From Planctomycetota bacterium (GTDB taxonomy: Bacteria; Planctomycetota; Phycisphaerae; Sedimentisphaerales; Anaerobacaceae), in assembly GCA_030605475.1 (NCBI GenBank), contig JAUWIG010000052.1, positions 1 to 55,421 on the forward strand: DNA of 55,421 nucleotides, read 5' to 3'. The notes under the pieces are model-generated. The model worked only from the letters and a program-made list of their open reading frames with translations. It was not told the DNA's origin and made no database searches. Below, piece by piece: positions 8,430 to 16,625 of this stretch (position 1 is its first letter; each line of letters begins with the position of its first letter). A program made the position numbers and the translations under genes.

Positions 8430-8623
8430 CCGCCAGAGGCGGATAAATATCTCGTCCGCCAGAGGCGGACAAATATTTCGTGGTACGTTGTGAGTGGTTC
8501 GTATAGCGTATCTCCCTTCCCTTCGATTCCACTCAGGGTAAACTCCCAAGCTCAGGGTAAACTTCTCTCGTATCTCGTCCGCCAGAGGCGGATAAATATT
8601 TCGTGGTACGTTGTGAGTGGTAA
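8430..8623. repeat. Three CCGCC-AGA-GGCGG hairpins with shared flanks
   Basis: CCGCCAGAGGCGG occurs at 8430-8442, 8456-8468 and 8579-8591, each followed by a/c-taaatat-(c/t)tcgt. The second and third copies share a longer flank, aaatatttcgtggtacgttgtgagtggt. Each core folds into a 5-bp stem with an AGA loop. Confidence 0.8.
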
Positions 8624-9206
8624 AATGGTTAATTCCCCTAAGGGGTTTACAATTTACGATTTGCGATTGACGATTTACGATTTAGAATTCACGAATCTGG
8701 GCCGGCGGGACCTAAGACCTTGCCCTACGGGGCGGTTGAGCGTTTGCTTACTTGCAAACTGGCGGGAATTTTAACACATTTTCAAACAAAAGTCAAGAAA
8801 AAAATTAGCTCGATGCTGGATTCTGGATGCTTGATACTCGAAAAAAGTTTTACCGCAGAGAACGCGGAGAGTTTTAGCCACCAAGCCACGAAGACACGAA
8901 GAAGAATTAGACAGGATTTTTTGCCACAGAGTACACCGAGGTCACAGAGAGATTTAGCCAGCCGGGTGTCTTCACCCAAACCTTTTCTCGAAGCAAGCTT
9001 CTGTTACAGCTTTGTTCTCATCCACTTGGCCATCTGTGATGGCCGCTTAAAATTAAGCAGGCCAGCTAAAACTTTGATGGATTTTTTGGACGCGGATTAA
9101 CGCGGATTTTTACGGATTTGATATTTTATGGCCGGACAGCTTTAATTGCCCGCGTGTGCAAACAAGTTGCACACCTTAACCCAGCTATTCTTTTTTAACA
9201 ATCTTC

Positions 9207-10502
9207 CTAAATATTTGGATAACCAAATTTGCTTTTAATGTCTTTCAAGCATTTTTGATATAATAAAACTCGCTGCTTCTTTTGATTACCGCTATTGGTC
9301 CATTTTTCTAAAGCTTTTTTCTTTGTTATTTCTAAGATGTCCACGAGGTATCGACTTCCTTGGTATCGATTTTGCATTAATTTCACAATAGCATCTATTG
9401 ATGCACTGATTTTGCTTTGACAATTATCAGCATAGTATGTAAGTCTTTCACTGATAAAGCTATCATTTCGTAAATCAGATTCATAATGTGCCCTTGCATT
9501 CTGGGTTTCAAATTCTTGTTTCCACTTGGTTTTTGCAAATTCAACAGCATCTTGTGTAGCAGTGGAAAATTTGCGCCACCGGATATCCCTAATATCAAGA
9601 ACAGCGGAGTTTTCGTTTATTAATTGATCTTTTCCATCTAACAAAGTTTTTTTATACAGAATTGAAACAGAGCAGGAGTACAAGGCCACATCTTCAAAAA
9701 TAAAAACCCAAGGCATAGTGTTTACAAATTGTGCAATAAGAGTAAGTACTTTTGATTTGTGGTCAAAGCATATAGCCAATCTGTGTGAAAATATGCTTGG
9801 TTCAAACAGGGAGTCGAGAAGATCAGAAACTGGAGCACAGGGAAATGTATTTTTCAAAAAAGACGGCTTGGATGGGCGGCCTGTCCTTATCCAAAGGCGC
9901 AGTTTATCCAGGCAGTGATGTTTGGCTATATTTGGAAAATCTTTGGTAACAGATACGTAATAAGCGAGTTCGAGAATATCAAGCAGTATTGCTCGTATTA
10001 AAACAGGAGTAACATTTAAACACGTCTTTTCTACTCCATTAGGAAAAAGTTCTGTAAAGGGCACTTTTAAAAAGGTTGTACTTTTCCCAACTCCTTTACT
10101 TTTAGCTATTTCTTCAAGTCTTTCCCTTGAGTAGAAACAGGGAGCAATAAGATTAAGTTGTCCATTTGGGCCATATTTACATGTAATTTTTTTTAAATTA
10201 GCAGTCCCCCTAGTATATTCTATATCATATTGTTCTGACTCATTTAAAGTTAATTTTGTTTGCTTTTTTTTATATTTGAGCCTTCCAGAAAGGAAAGGAG
10301 ATAAAATCTTAATAATAGGATCATAGAGCCCCGTTAGCTGAATATCAAGGTTTTGAGAGAAGAAATTATTACAATTATCGCATATGATATCTGAAGATGA
10401 AAGAGTACCTGCTAAACCTTCTTGGATAATGTGTTCCTTTGTAATAATATCGTTACAACTATTATTACTTTCTTTAAAAAAAAGACATTGATGATGTTGC
10501 AT
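9207..10502 (-). CDS. HNH-endonuclease-like protein, AT-rich accessory gene
   Basis: A 431-residue protein. The first 60 residues look like an HNH-type zinc-finger nuclease domain: a Cys near residue 6, Cys 15, then KEHIIQEGLAG with the catalytic-type His, then IICDNCNNFFSQNLD with a CxxC pair and the Asn/Asp of the third element. The remaining ~370 residues match nothing I recognise; they are Lys- and Asn-rich and contain no membrane segment. Family proteins with this N terminus (HNH_5-like) are often accessory or defence related, but no partner gene is present. Base composition is clearly lower in GC than the neighbours, and repeat-rich DNA lies on both sides, which suggests acquisition by transfer. 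The ATG at 10502 is used; no strong ribosome binding site is seen. Confidence 0.7.
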   Translation of the reverse strand: MQHHQCLFFKESNNSCNDIITKEHIIQEGLAGTLSSSDIICDNCNNFFSQNLDIQLTGLYDPIIKILSPFLSGRLKYKKKQTKLTLNESEQYDIEYTRGTANLKKITCKYGPNGQLNLIAPCFYSRERLEEIAKSKGVGKSTTFLKVPFTELFPNGVEKTCLNVTPVLIRAILLDILELAYYVSVTKDFPNIAKHHCLDKLRLWIRTGRPSKPSFLKNTFPCAPVSDLLDSLFEPSIFSHRLAICFDHKSKVLTLIAQFVNTMPWVFIFEDVALYSCSVSILYKKTLLDGKDQLINENSAVLDIRDIRWRKFSTATQDAVEFAKTKWKQEFETQNARAHYESDLRNDSFISERLTYYADNCQSKISASIDAIVKLMQNRYQGSRYLVDILEITKKKALEKWTNSGNQKKQRVLLYQKCLKDIKSKFGYPNI

Positions 10503-10879
10503 AGGGCTCCTAAATAACGCATTTTTTAGAATAACAGGCTAAACAGACGATTCGATTTTTTTCTTCGCAGATTATACGAATTTACGACAAAGTTGCAAGG
10601 TTTTGTTTTTCAATCTGGCTTTGGAGGTTGGGTGATGAAAAATAGATTCTTCGCTGCGCTCAGAATGACGAAAAGACTGGATTCCTGCCCATGCCTATGC
10701 AGGGGTGACATTCCTTCGCAGGAATGACAAAGACAAGATTGCCGCCCATTCCCTTCGCTTTGGTTCAGGGTAAACTCTTACGCTCAGGGTAAACTTGCTT
10801 CGCTCCTCGCAATGACAACGTTACATAAACGACTTTATCTTGTTCTTACAAATGCGTTCCGTTAGTTTATCAAACGTCA
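10503..10879. other. Intergenic mosaic of dispersed repeats
   Basis: No gene. It holds segments of the type ttcttcgctgcgctcagaatgac, ttccttcgcaggaatgac and cgctcctcgcaatgacaac, plus two more copies of TCAGGGTAAACT (about 10764-10794) that match the pair at 8532-8562. These are typical dispersed non-coding repeats. Confidence 0.6.
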
Positions 10880-11662
10880 TTAGAATTTATATTTCATACT
10901 CAATTTGCAATATGTTACATCACGCTTGGCGACCGAGTCATCCATTGACGCCTGGTAGTAAACTGCCGGAACGAAAGAGAGATTGTCGGTGATTTTGAAT
11001 TTTGTTGAGACGCCAAAAGTGGCGTGTGACCAATCATTGTCCTTGGACTTGCCGCCAAGGTTGTCTCTGTAGGAAATATCTGCGGACAAATGCAAAACCT
11101 GCTCTGCTGTTTGGGGTAACAAACCGGGCACTTTCAAATCATAGCCGAGGCCGAAGAGATGTACCCAGCCGGTAACGTTGTGACGCCTGTAGCCGCTGCC
11201 CGCCGGATATTCATAATAAGCAACGTATCTTGGGACGAGGCCTCCGGGGACAATCTTCGGCCAGGAAAAGGCGAAATTCCATTCATTCGTGGTATTAGCT
11301 CTGTTTCTGGCAAGGCCTGGATAGTGTTCATAGGCCCAGCGAACCTTGTACTTTGTGAGGTAAGGCCTGTCTCCAAAGAGCTGACCTCTGTAATATACTC
11401 CGTAGTCGATTCGCTCTTTGTCAACGTATCCGCTCGAAGTGGCTGAGCGATGAGTTACATAACTGCCGAAACCGGTGCCAAACCAATCAATGTCTATGGT
11501 CTTAAAAAGTGCGCCCTGCTGACCGTAGCCCTCGCTGCCCTTACTCAAATACTTGCTCATATAAGTTAAATCGAAAGTAATGCCGAGCTTACCCTCCTCG
11601 GCCTGAACCAGGCCCACCATGCTCAACAAGAGCACGGAAATTAATAAAATTCTTTTTTTCAC
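10880..11662 (-). CDS. Outer-membrane beta-barrel protein, TorF-like putative porin
   Basis: A 260-residue secreted barrel. A signal peptide is clear (MKKRILLISVLLLSMVGLVQA, cleavage near AQ/AE around residue 21). The mature part is rich in alternating aromatic and polar residues and ends in an aromatic residue (MKYKF), as expected for insertion by the BAM machinery. The start of the mature chain (LTYMSKYLSKG) matches the TorF/Gcw_chp type, and the whole protein resembles the second porin at 35906-36709, including GWVHLFGLGYDL, DWSH and the SMDDSV turn. A strong promoter lies 150-190 bp upstream. The transported substrate is unknown. It is transcribed away from the sulfonate-type operon. Confidence 0.8.
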   Translation of the reverse strand: MKKRILLISVLLLSMVGLVQAEEGKLGITFDLTYMSKYLSKGSEGYGQQGALFKTIDIDWFGTGFGSYVTHRSATSSGYVDKERIDYGVYYRGQLFGDRPYLTKYKVRWAYEHYPGLARNRANTTNEWNFAFSWPKIVPGGLVPRYVAYYEYPAGSGYRRHNVTGWVHLFGLGYDLKVPGLLPQTAEQVLHLSADISYRDNLGGKSKDNDWSHATFGVSTKFKITDNLSFVPAVYYQASMDDSVAKRDVTYCKLSMKYKF

Positions 11663-11980
11663 GACTGCTTCCCTTCTACAAAAAGACAGTAAAAATGTTT
11701 CATCCTTTTCATTTTCACTCTTCCTATTTTAGCCGGTACTTCCTGTTTAATTTTGGTTCATCAGCGGCGCTGCAGGTTTTTACGTACAATGCAATATATC
11801 GTCCCGTAAGTATGAGGAGGTTTATACAAACATAAAAATTTGCTGTCAATTATGAGCCTTAATGTGTATTATACTTTGTTACGAAAGTTGCCGAACATAT
11901 AATGATGGTTGTAACTAATTGCTAAATATAGACTTACGCAGCTCGCAAAAGTCCAGGTAATCATAAAAACATAAAGCAGT
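11663..11980. other. Divergent intergenic region
   Basis: The gap between the first porin and the HprK-like gene. Besides the porin promoter at 11821-11849 I see only AT-rich sequence. No clear plus-strand promoter or riboswitch could be assigned. Confidence 0.5.
11821..11849 (-). promoter_or_regulatory. Sigma-70-type promoter of the first porin
   Basis: Read on the minus strand, TTGACA (11849-11844) and TATAAA (11826-11821) are separated by exactly 17 bases. Transcription would start near 11814 and give a leader of about 150 nt before the porin ATG at 11662. Confidence 0.7.
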
Positions 11981-12949
11981 ATGATAAGAAAAGGGTTTAA
12001 GATACTGAAGGCAACATTCGGCGTTCTCGCAAATAAGGAAGAACTTATACCAGATATATTTTTTTCGGTCAACTATGAATCGCTGCTCACGGATTTTCAC
12101 GCCGTCGAACCGATAGAATATAGTGACAACCTGGATTTCTACATTACTATGGTTGACGAGCCGAATGTGCCTTTCGACATTTCGGTCTCGGAGAAAAAAA
12201 TATCTCTTACCGGCTCGATTTTAAAAGCAACAAGCGAAGCATCGGATTTGAGATTTACGCTTTTCGGCAACGAAGGTCTCCTTTTCCGCTATACGCTGAT
12301 GGTTTTGGAGTGGAAATATAACACTTACAGCTTTCATGCGTGCTCTCTTTACGATGAAAAAACGAACCAGATGTATATTGCGCCTGGCGGAGCCGGCAGC
12401 GGCAAGACCTGTCTTATATTAAAAGGAATCGAGCTGGGCCTGAAGATATTTTCCACGGAAATGACGCATTTCTCTTTTGACAATGGGATGACACTTTATA
12501 AGGGTTCTCTCATCGATAATATAAGAGTTGCCAACTTGAAATACAGCTACCCAACGGTGCCAAAAAAGCTAAATTTGAAACTCCCTGAAACCACAGATGA
12601 ATGGGGGAAGAAAATACCCGTTGATTTGAAGGCCGAGCAGACAAAATTCGACTTAATTGAAAAAACGGGTATAACGGTTATCCTGCCGCATATCGAAGAA
12701 GTGCGCGAGAAAAGTATTGTCACTGACATCAAGGACAGAAGAGCTGCGCGAAAAGCATTGTTTGATAACATCAGTAATAAAATCGCGGAGAATGTATTGT
12801 TATACGATAACGTACCTTTTGCCGGCCTTGATAACCCTGTCCTTATGAAGAATCGGTTTCGTGCCGTCGACAGATTTCTTGACCACACTGAGCGCATTGT
12901 CAAAGTAATCGCGGGCTCTCAGAACTGCTGGGAAGGAACCCTAAAATGA
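11981..12949 (+). CDS. HPr kinase/phosphorylase-like P-loop protein
   Basis: A 322-residue protein with a single Walker A motif, GGAGSGKT at 136-143, preceded by a conserved-looking FHACSL at 118-123. This arrangement (His-Ala, short strand, then P-loop) is that of the HprK C-terminal-like superfamily, whose members phosphorylate HPr or unknown targets and include PqqD-linked proteins. The N-terminal 110 residues are not recognised. No canonical HprK signature downstream of the P-loop is evident, so an HPr substrate is unlikely. It lies 33 bp before comA on the same strand, which suggests one operon. No clear ribosome binding site precedes the ATG at 11981, so the start is uncertain. Confidence 0.65.
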   Translation: MIRKGFKILKATFGVLANKEELIPDIFFSVNYESLLTDFHAVEPIEYSDNLDFYITMVDEPNVPFDISVSEKKISLTGSILKATSEASDLRFTLFGNEGLLFRYTLMVLEWKYNTYSFHACSLYDEKTNQMYIAPGGAGSGKTCLILKGIELGLKIFSTEMTHFSFDNGMTLYKGSLIDNIRVANLKYSYPTVPKKLNLKLPETTDEWGKKIPVDLKAEQTKFDLIEKTGITVILPHIEEVREKSIVTDIKDRRAARKALFDNISNKIAENVLLYDNVPFAGLDNPVLMKNRFRAVDRFLDHTERIVKVIAGSQNCWEGTLK

Positions 12950-12982
12950 GCAGGATACAACATTAACAAGGAGAAACCAAAT

Positions 12983-13822
12983 ATGGTAAGAGCATTTGAA
13001 AAGTTCATTACCGTTCCGGAAGAAACCGGTGTTGTTATGGTAATAGAGAAAGAGTTCGGCCCGGCCGGCGCAAGAGACTGGGCAAAGATGGCAGCCGGTC
13101 TTGTTGATATTGTAAAATGCACATTCGGCACAGCGGCACTTTATGATGAGGATATATTAAAACAAAAAATCGAAGTTTATAAAGACGCCGGCATCAGCTC
13201 AATGATAGGCGGCACCCTGACTGAGGTCGCAATACTCAATGCAGGAGGTTATTCAAAGGCGGATATACAGGGATACCTGAAATATGCAATATCCCTGGGA
13301 TTCACACATCTTGAGTTTTCCGACGGTACTATCTATGTCCCCGATGACAAAAGAGGGGACATTATTAAAATGTGTATCGATGAAGGATTTACGGTTATAT
13401 CCGAGGTCGGCAAGAAAGACCCTGAAAAAGACGCATTGATTACAACTGAAAAACGAATCGAGCTTATGAACAAGGACATCGAGAACGGTGCTGTGATGGT
13501 GATTATTGAGTCGCGCGAATCAGGAAAAGGTATCGGCGTTATGGGTAAAAGCGGAGAGGTTGATTTTGCAGAGCTGGACACCATTATTGACGCTGTTGGA
13601 CTGCAGAAAACAATGATAGAAGCTCCAAATAAGGCCCAACAGCAGGCAATCTATATGAGACACGGCCCAAAAGCCAACATCGGCAACGTACAGCCGAGAG
13701 ATGTAATGTCCGTAGGCGCTTTAAGAGGCGGTCTGCGAGGAGATACCATCAGCGCTTTGAGAAAAGAGGATTGGAAAAAATATCATAACTCTGAAAATGC
13801 GCCGGATAATTACAGGATTTGA
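12983..13822 (+). CDS. comA: Phosphosulfolactate synthase (ComA family)
   Basis: A 279-residue protein of the ComA family, TIM-barrel enzymes that add sulfite to phosphoenolpyruvate to make (2R)-phospho-3-sulfolactate, the first step of one coenzyme M route and of sulfolactate formation. Family-type sequences are visible: GGTLTEVAI, LGFTHLEFSDGTI, ISEVGKK, the stretch IESRESGKGIGVMG, and an EAPNKAQQ segment. It has no signal or membrane segment, and its length is normal. A good ribosome binding site (AAGGAG at 12969-12974) precedes the ATG. It is flanked by an HprK-like protein and by a YeiH-type exporter followed by a fumarase-like hydratase, a context that points to sulfonate metabolism. 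No ComB phosphatase, ComC dehydrogenase or ComDE is seen in the window. Confidence 0.9.
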   Translation: MVRAFEKFITVPEETGVVMVIEKEFGPAGARDWAKMAAGLVDIVKCTFGTAALYDEDILKQKIEVYKDAGISSMIGGTLTEVAILNAGGYSKADIQGYLKYAISLGFTHLEFSDGTIYVPDDKRGDIIKMCIDEGFTVISEVGKKDPEKDALITTEKRIELMNKDIENGAVMVIIESRESGKGIGVMGKSGEVDFAELDTIIDAVGLQKTMIEAPNKAQQQAIYMRHGPKANIGNVQPRDVMSVGALRGGLRGDTISALRKEDWKKYHNSENAPDNYRI

Positions 13823-13891
13823 ATGCTACATCAAGCAGCGCCGTAATAAAACAAAAGAACCTCACAAGGTCGGGTAAGCTAAGGAGATGCT

Positions 13892-15022
13892 ATGGCTGAC
13901 GAAAAAGCCTCAAAGCTAAAAGACCTGTTGTTCGGGACCCAGAATATACCCGCCATCATACCGGGGGTCATCTTAGCAGTGGCTGTAATGCTGGCGGCCC
14001 TGATTTTTACAAAAATATTAGGCGGCCTTTTGCCATTGAAAAAGAACCCTTTAAGTCCGATTCTTGTTGCGATAGTTTTTGGATTGATACTTAGAAACAC
14101 GGCATCGCCGAGCAAGACATTCGACGCAGGAATAGGATTCGGCCTAAAGAAGCTTTTGCGTTTCGGAATTATCCTGATGGGTATCCGCCTGAGTATTTTC
14201 GCCGTGTTAAAAATTGGCGCTCTGGCAGTAGGTATGGTCGTTATTTGCATTGCAGCAGCTCTTGCTATAACAATATTCATCGCCCAAAAAATAGGTGTAA
14301 GTGAGAAGCTGGGGACGTTGATTGCCGCGGGCACAAGTATATGCGGAGTCAGCGCGATTGTCGCCACCGGTCCAACAATCGAAGCCGAGGAAGAAGAAAT
14401 CGCTTATGCCGTGGGGACAATCACAATATTCGGCATTCTCGCTACCATTTTTTATCCCTACCTGACTGAACTGGTATTGCGTTTGCCGGTAGTAAAGGCG
14501 GGTTTTTTCCTCGGCACATCGATTCATGACACATCACAGGTAACAGCATCATCATTGATATATGACCAGCTCTGGTCAAATAAAACCGCAAGCGGTTTGA
14601 CGGGTGCTGACATCGCGATTACAACCAAACTTGTGCGAAATACATTTATGGTGCTCGTTATTCCGCTTTTAGGGTTCTGGTTCGCAAGGAAAACCGCCCG
14701 GAAAACTTCAGGGCAGAAAATAGAGGTTATGAGATATGTTCCTCTCTTTGTCATCGGTTACGTTGTGATGGGAGCTGTAAGGTCTCTGGGCGATGGTATT
14801 TTTGGAGACAGTGCGGCGTGGGACAGCTGCTGGCATTTTGTAAAAGCTTCGGCGACATACGTGATTGCGGTAGCTATTGCCTGCGTAGGGCTGAATACGG
14901 ATATCAGGAAATTAACAAAACTCGGTTATAAGCCCTTCGTGTGCGGCTTGATTGCTGCACTGTCTGTAGGAATTGTCAGCTGGTTGCTGCTCACAGCGTT
15001 CGGTAGTTATCTACGATTTTAA
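13892..15022 (+). CDS. YeiH-family putative sulfate/sulfite exporter (UPF0324)
   Basis: An integral membrane protein of 376 residues with about ten hydrophobic segments. Family features are GLILRN, FGIILMGIRLS, the GTSICGVSAIVATGP segment around residues 147-161, GTSIHDTSQVTASS and the C-terminal CVGLNTDIRKL. YeiH proteins are annotated as putative sulfate exporters, and relatives occur beside sulfonate genes, but transport has rarely been shown. Here it lies between phosphosulfolactate synthase (70 bp upstream) and the fumarase-like alpha subunit (15 bp downstream), so export of sulfite, sulfate or a sulfonate is a reasonable inference. AAGGAG stands just upstream of the ATG. Length is normal. 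Confidence 0.85.
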   Translation: MADEKASKLKDLLFGTQNIPAIIPGVILAVAVMLAALIFTKILGGLLPLKKNPLSPILVAIVFGLILRNTASPSKTFDAGIGFGLKKLLRFGIILMGIRLSIFAVLKIGALAVGMVVICIAAALAITIFIAQKIGVSEKLGTLIAAGTSICGVSAIVATGPTIEAEEEEIAYAVGTITIFGILATIFYPYLTELVLRLPVVKAGFFLGTSIHDTSQVTASSLIYDQLWSNKTASGLTGADIAITTKLVRNTFMVLVIPLLGFWFARKTARKTSGQKIEVMRYVPLFVIGYVVMGAVRSLGDGIFGDSAAWDSCWHFVKASATYVIAVAIACVGLNTDIRKLTKLGYKPFVCGLIAALSVGIVSWLLLTAFGSYLRF

Positions 15023-15036
15023 GGTTGGGTCAGCAA

Positions 15037-15918
15037 ATGGGAAAATTCAGCTACCAACTGGTAGAGGATGTTGCGAAAGAGCTTTACATCCGCGCTTTGA
15101 AAATTCTGCCTCCCGACGTCAAAGAAGCACTGCGGCGTGCGTACGAGCGTGAAACAAACCCTACCGCCAGGACAATCTTTGAAACAATCTTCAAAAGCAT
15201 AGAGCTGTGCGACACAAAAGATATGATTATCTGTCAGGATACCGGCCTTCCCATCTATATGGTTGAAATTGGCGGCCGGTTTCCTATTGACGGTGCCAAG
15301 GTCAAAGCCGCTCTTGCCGAAGGTGCCAAGCGGGCTACGCTTGAGCACCCTTTCCGCGGCAGCTCCCTGCACCCTGTAACGCGGGACAACCCGCAGACAA
15401 GCATCGGTGAAGGACTGCCGATTATCTACTGGGATTTTAATTCAGAGGCCGACTACCTCGATATCTTAATGATACCCAAAGGCTCAGGCTCTGAAAATAT
15501 GAGCGCTATGAAGATGTTCACCCCCGCTGAAGGCCTACGTGCCGTAAAAAAATTCATTATCGATACCGTAGCTGCTTCAGGAGGCAATCCATGTCCCCCG
15601 GGAATTATAGGTGTAGGCATCGGCGGGACCTCCGATTTGGTAACCGCCCTTGCGAAGAAAGCAATAGCGCGTCCTGTAGGAAGCAGAAATCCCGACCCTT
15701 CTTTCGCGGCGATGGAGGAGGAATTGGAAGAAGCAATTAATAGTATGGGAAGCGGTCCTATGGGTTTGGGAGGCGACATTACAACCCTTGCCGTTCACAT
15801 CGAGTGGGCCTATACTCATATAACGCAAAACCCTGTAGCAGTTAATACCCAGTGCTGGGCGGCAAGACGCGCTCGGGCTAAAATCCGGGCTGACGGCCGA
15901 GTGGAATATGGTTTCTAA
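15037..15918 (+). CDS. Class I fumarase/tartrate dehydratase-like alpha subunit, Fe-S hydro-lyase
   Basis: A 293-residue subunit of an oxygen-sensitive [4Fe-4S] hydratase of the fumarase class I/TtdA type. The three cluster cysteines are visible: C66 in IICQDTGLP, C186 in GGNPCPPGIIGVGIGG and C273 in VNTQCWAARRA. The frame is open from a TTG at 15025, but ATG at 15037 is the likelier start. The gene begins 15 bp after the YeiH stop and is followed 13 bp later by the beta subunit, so the two form one enzyme and one operon. Fumarate, tartrate and methylfumarate-type substrates are known for the family; the neighbouring comA suggests a C3 sulfo-analogue instead (inference). The alpha subunit itself looks catalytically intact. 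Confidence 0.85.
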   Translation: MGKFSYQLVEDVAKELYIRALKILPPDVKEALRRAYERETNPTARTIFETIFKSIELCDTKDMIICQDTGLPIYMVEIGGRFPIDGAKVKAALAEGAKRATLEHPFRGSSLHPVTRDNPQTSIGEGLPIIYWDFNSEADYLDILMIPKGSGSENMSAMKMFTPAEGLRAVKKFIIDTVAASGGNPCPPGIIGVGIGGTSDLVTALAKKAIARPVGSRNPDPSFAAMEEELEEAINSMGSGPMGLGGDITTLAVHIEWAYTHITQNPVAVNTQCWAARRARAKIRADGRVEYGF

Positions 15919-15931
15919 TGGAGCACCAGCA

Positions 15932-16525
15932 ATGGCATCCTATACTTTGAATACGCCGTTTGATGAAAAGCTAATGCGTTCTCTTCACGTGCGCGACCTC
16001 GTAACCATCAACGGCCATATTTTTGGTATGCGTGACAAAACTATGATTCATTGCTTCGACAAAGGCAATGAACTGCCCGTCAGTTTAGACGGTTTTCCGA
16101 TTCTTCATACCGCTCCAAGTCTTAAGAAAGCTGGTGACAGATGGGAGAAGATTATCATCGGCACAACCACAAGCACGCGGATGGATAGATTCTCGCCGCC
16201 TTTAATGGAGAAGTATGGGGCACGTGCTATTATCGGCAAATCCGGGCTTTATCAGGGCAGTCTCGAAGCTATGCAGCGTTTTGGCGCCTGCTATTTGGCC
16301 ATTGTCGGCGGTGCTGCCGCTATTGAAACAACCCAGATAGAAGAAGTCGAAGAAGTCTATTGGCCGCAGCTCCATCCCGAAGCGATTTATAAATTCAGGG
16401 TAAAGGATTTCGGCCCTTTGATTGTTGCTATGGACTCTCACGGCAATAACCTTTACGCTGATGTTCGGGCAAAAGTCCAAGAGAAGCTGCCTGAGATTTA
16501 CCGTAAGTGTAAAATCAGCGAATAG
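15932..16525 (+). CDS. Class I fumarase/tartrate dehydratase-like beta subunit, divergent
   Basis: A 197-residue partner of the alpha subunit. The start at 15932 is preferred over an in-frame ATG at 15908, because GGAGC at 15920-15924 has proper spacing. The fold is recognisable from LNTPFDEKLMRSLHVRDLVTINGHIFG through IVGGAAAIETTQIEEVEEV to GNNLYADV. The substrate-side motifs are altered: where the family has RDxAH, this has RDKTMIH at 34-40; GPTT(S/A)GRMD is GTTTSTRMD at 77-85; and the Lys-Gly loop reads IGKSGLY at 101-107. The Arg-Asp, Arg-Met-Asp and Lys positions remain, so it is not simply dead; a changed substrate is more likely. See findings. Confidence 0.8.
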   Translation: MASYTLNTPFDEKLMRSLHVRDLVTINGHIFGMRDKTMIHCFDKGNELPVSLDGFPILHTAPSLKKAGDRWEKIIIGTTTSTRMDRFSPPLMEKYGARAIIGKSGLYQGSLEAMQRFGACYLAIVGGAAAIETTQIEEVEEVYWPQLHPEAIYKFRVKDFGPLIVAMDSHGNNLYADVRAKVQEKLPEIYRKCKISE

Positions 16526-16625
16526 CAGATTATAAGTGGGTAAGTGAGTTTCCAAACGCTCTTTATCGCGTTTGGGGTCCCAATCACAAGTTCCTTGTGC
16601 TCTTACTTTTTGGAAAGGGTTTATT

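Larger units (their letters stand above)
8202..9206. other. Repeat-rich intergenic region
   Basis: About 1 kb with no credible gene. It contains, in order, the heptamer array (8342-8425), three CCGCC-AGA-GGCGG hairpins (8430-8591), two CTCAGGGTAAACT direct repeats (about 8532-8562), a tract of degenerate TTTACGATT units (about 8648-8695), and mosaic segments of the kind accgcagag-aacgcggag, ccacgaag-acacgaag, cacagag and acgcggattaacgcggattttta (8850-9115). Open frames running through the array are products of its 21-base (3 x 7) phase and are not genes. Confidence 0.7.

Noticed and set aside
8342..8591. Possible CRISPR array
   Set aside because: Units are seven bases without spacers, and the 13-base hairpins have irregular spacing; no cas genes.
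8219..8774. Repeat-coded open frames across the heptamer array
   Set aside because: A seven-base unit keeps all frames open; the peptides (ISYLVSRI-type repeats) are artefacts.
11981..12949. Classical HPr kinase/phosphorylase
   Set aside because: The P-loop and its setting fit the superfamily, but the HprK signature after the P-loop is not seen and no HPr gene is nearby.
15037..16525. SuyAB sulfolactate sulfo-lyase
   Set aside because: That enzyme belongs to the altronate dehydratase family; these subunits are clearly of the class I fumarase type.
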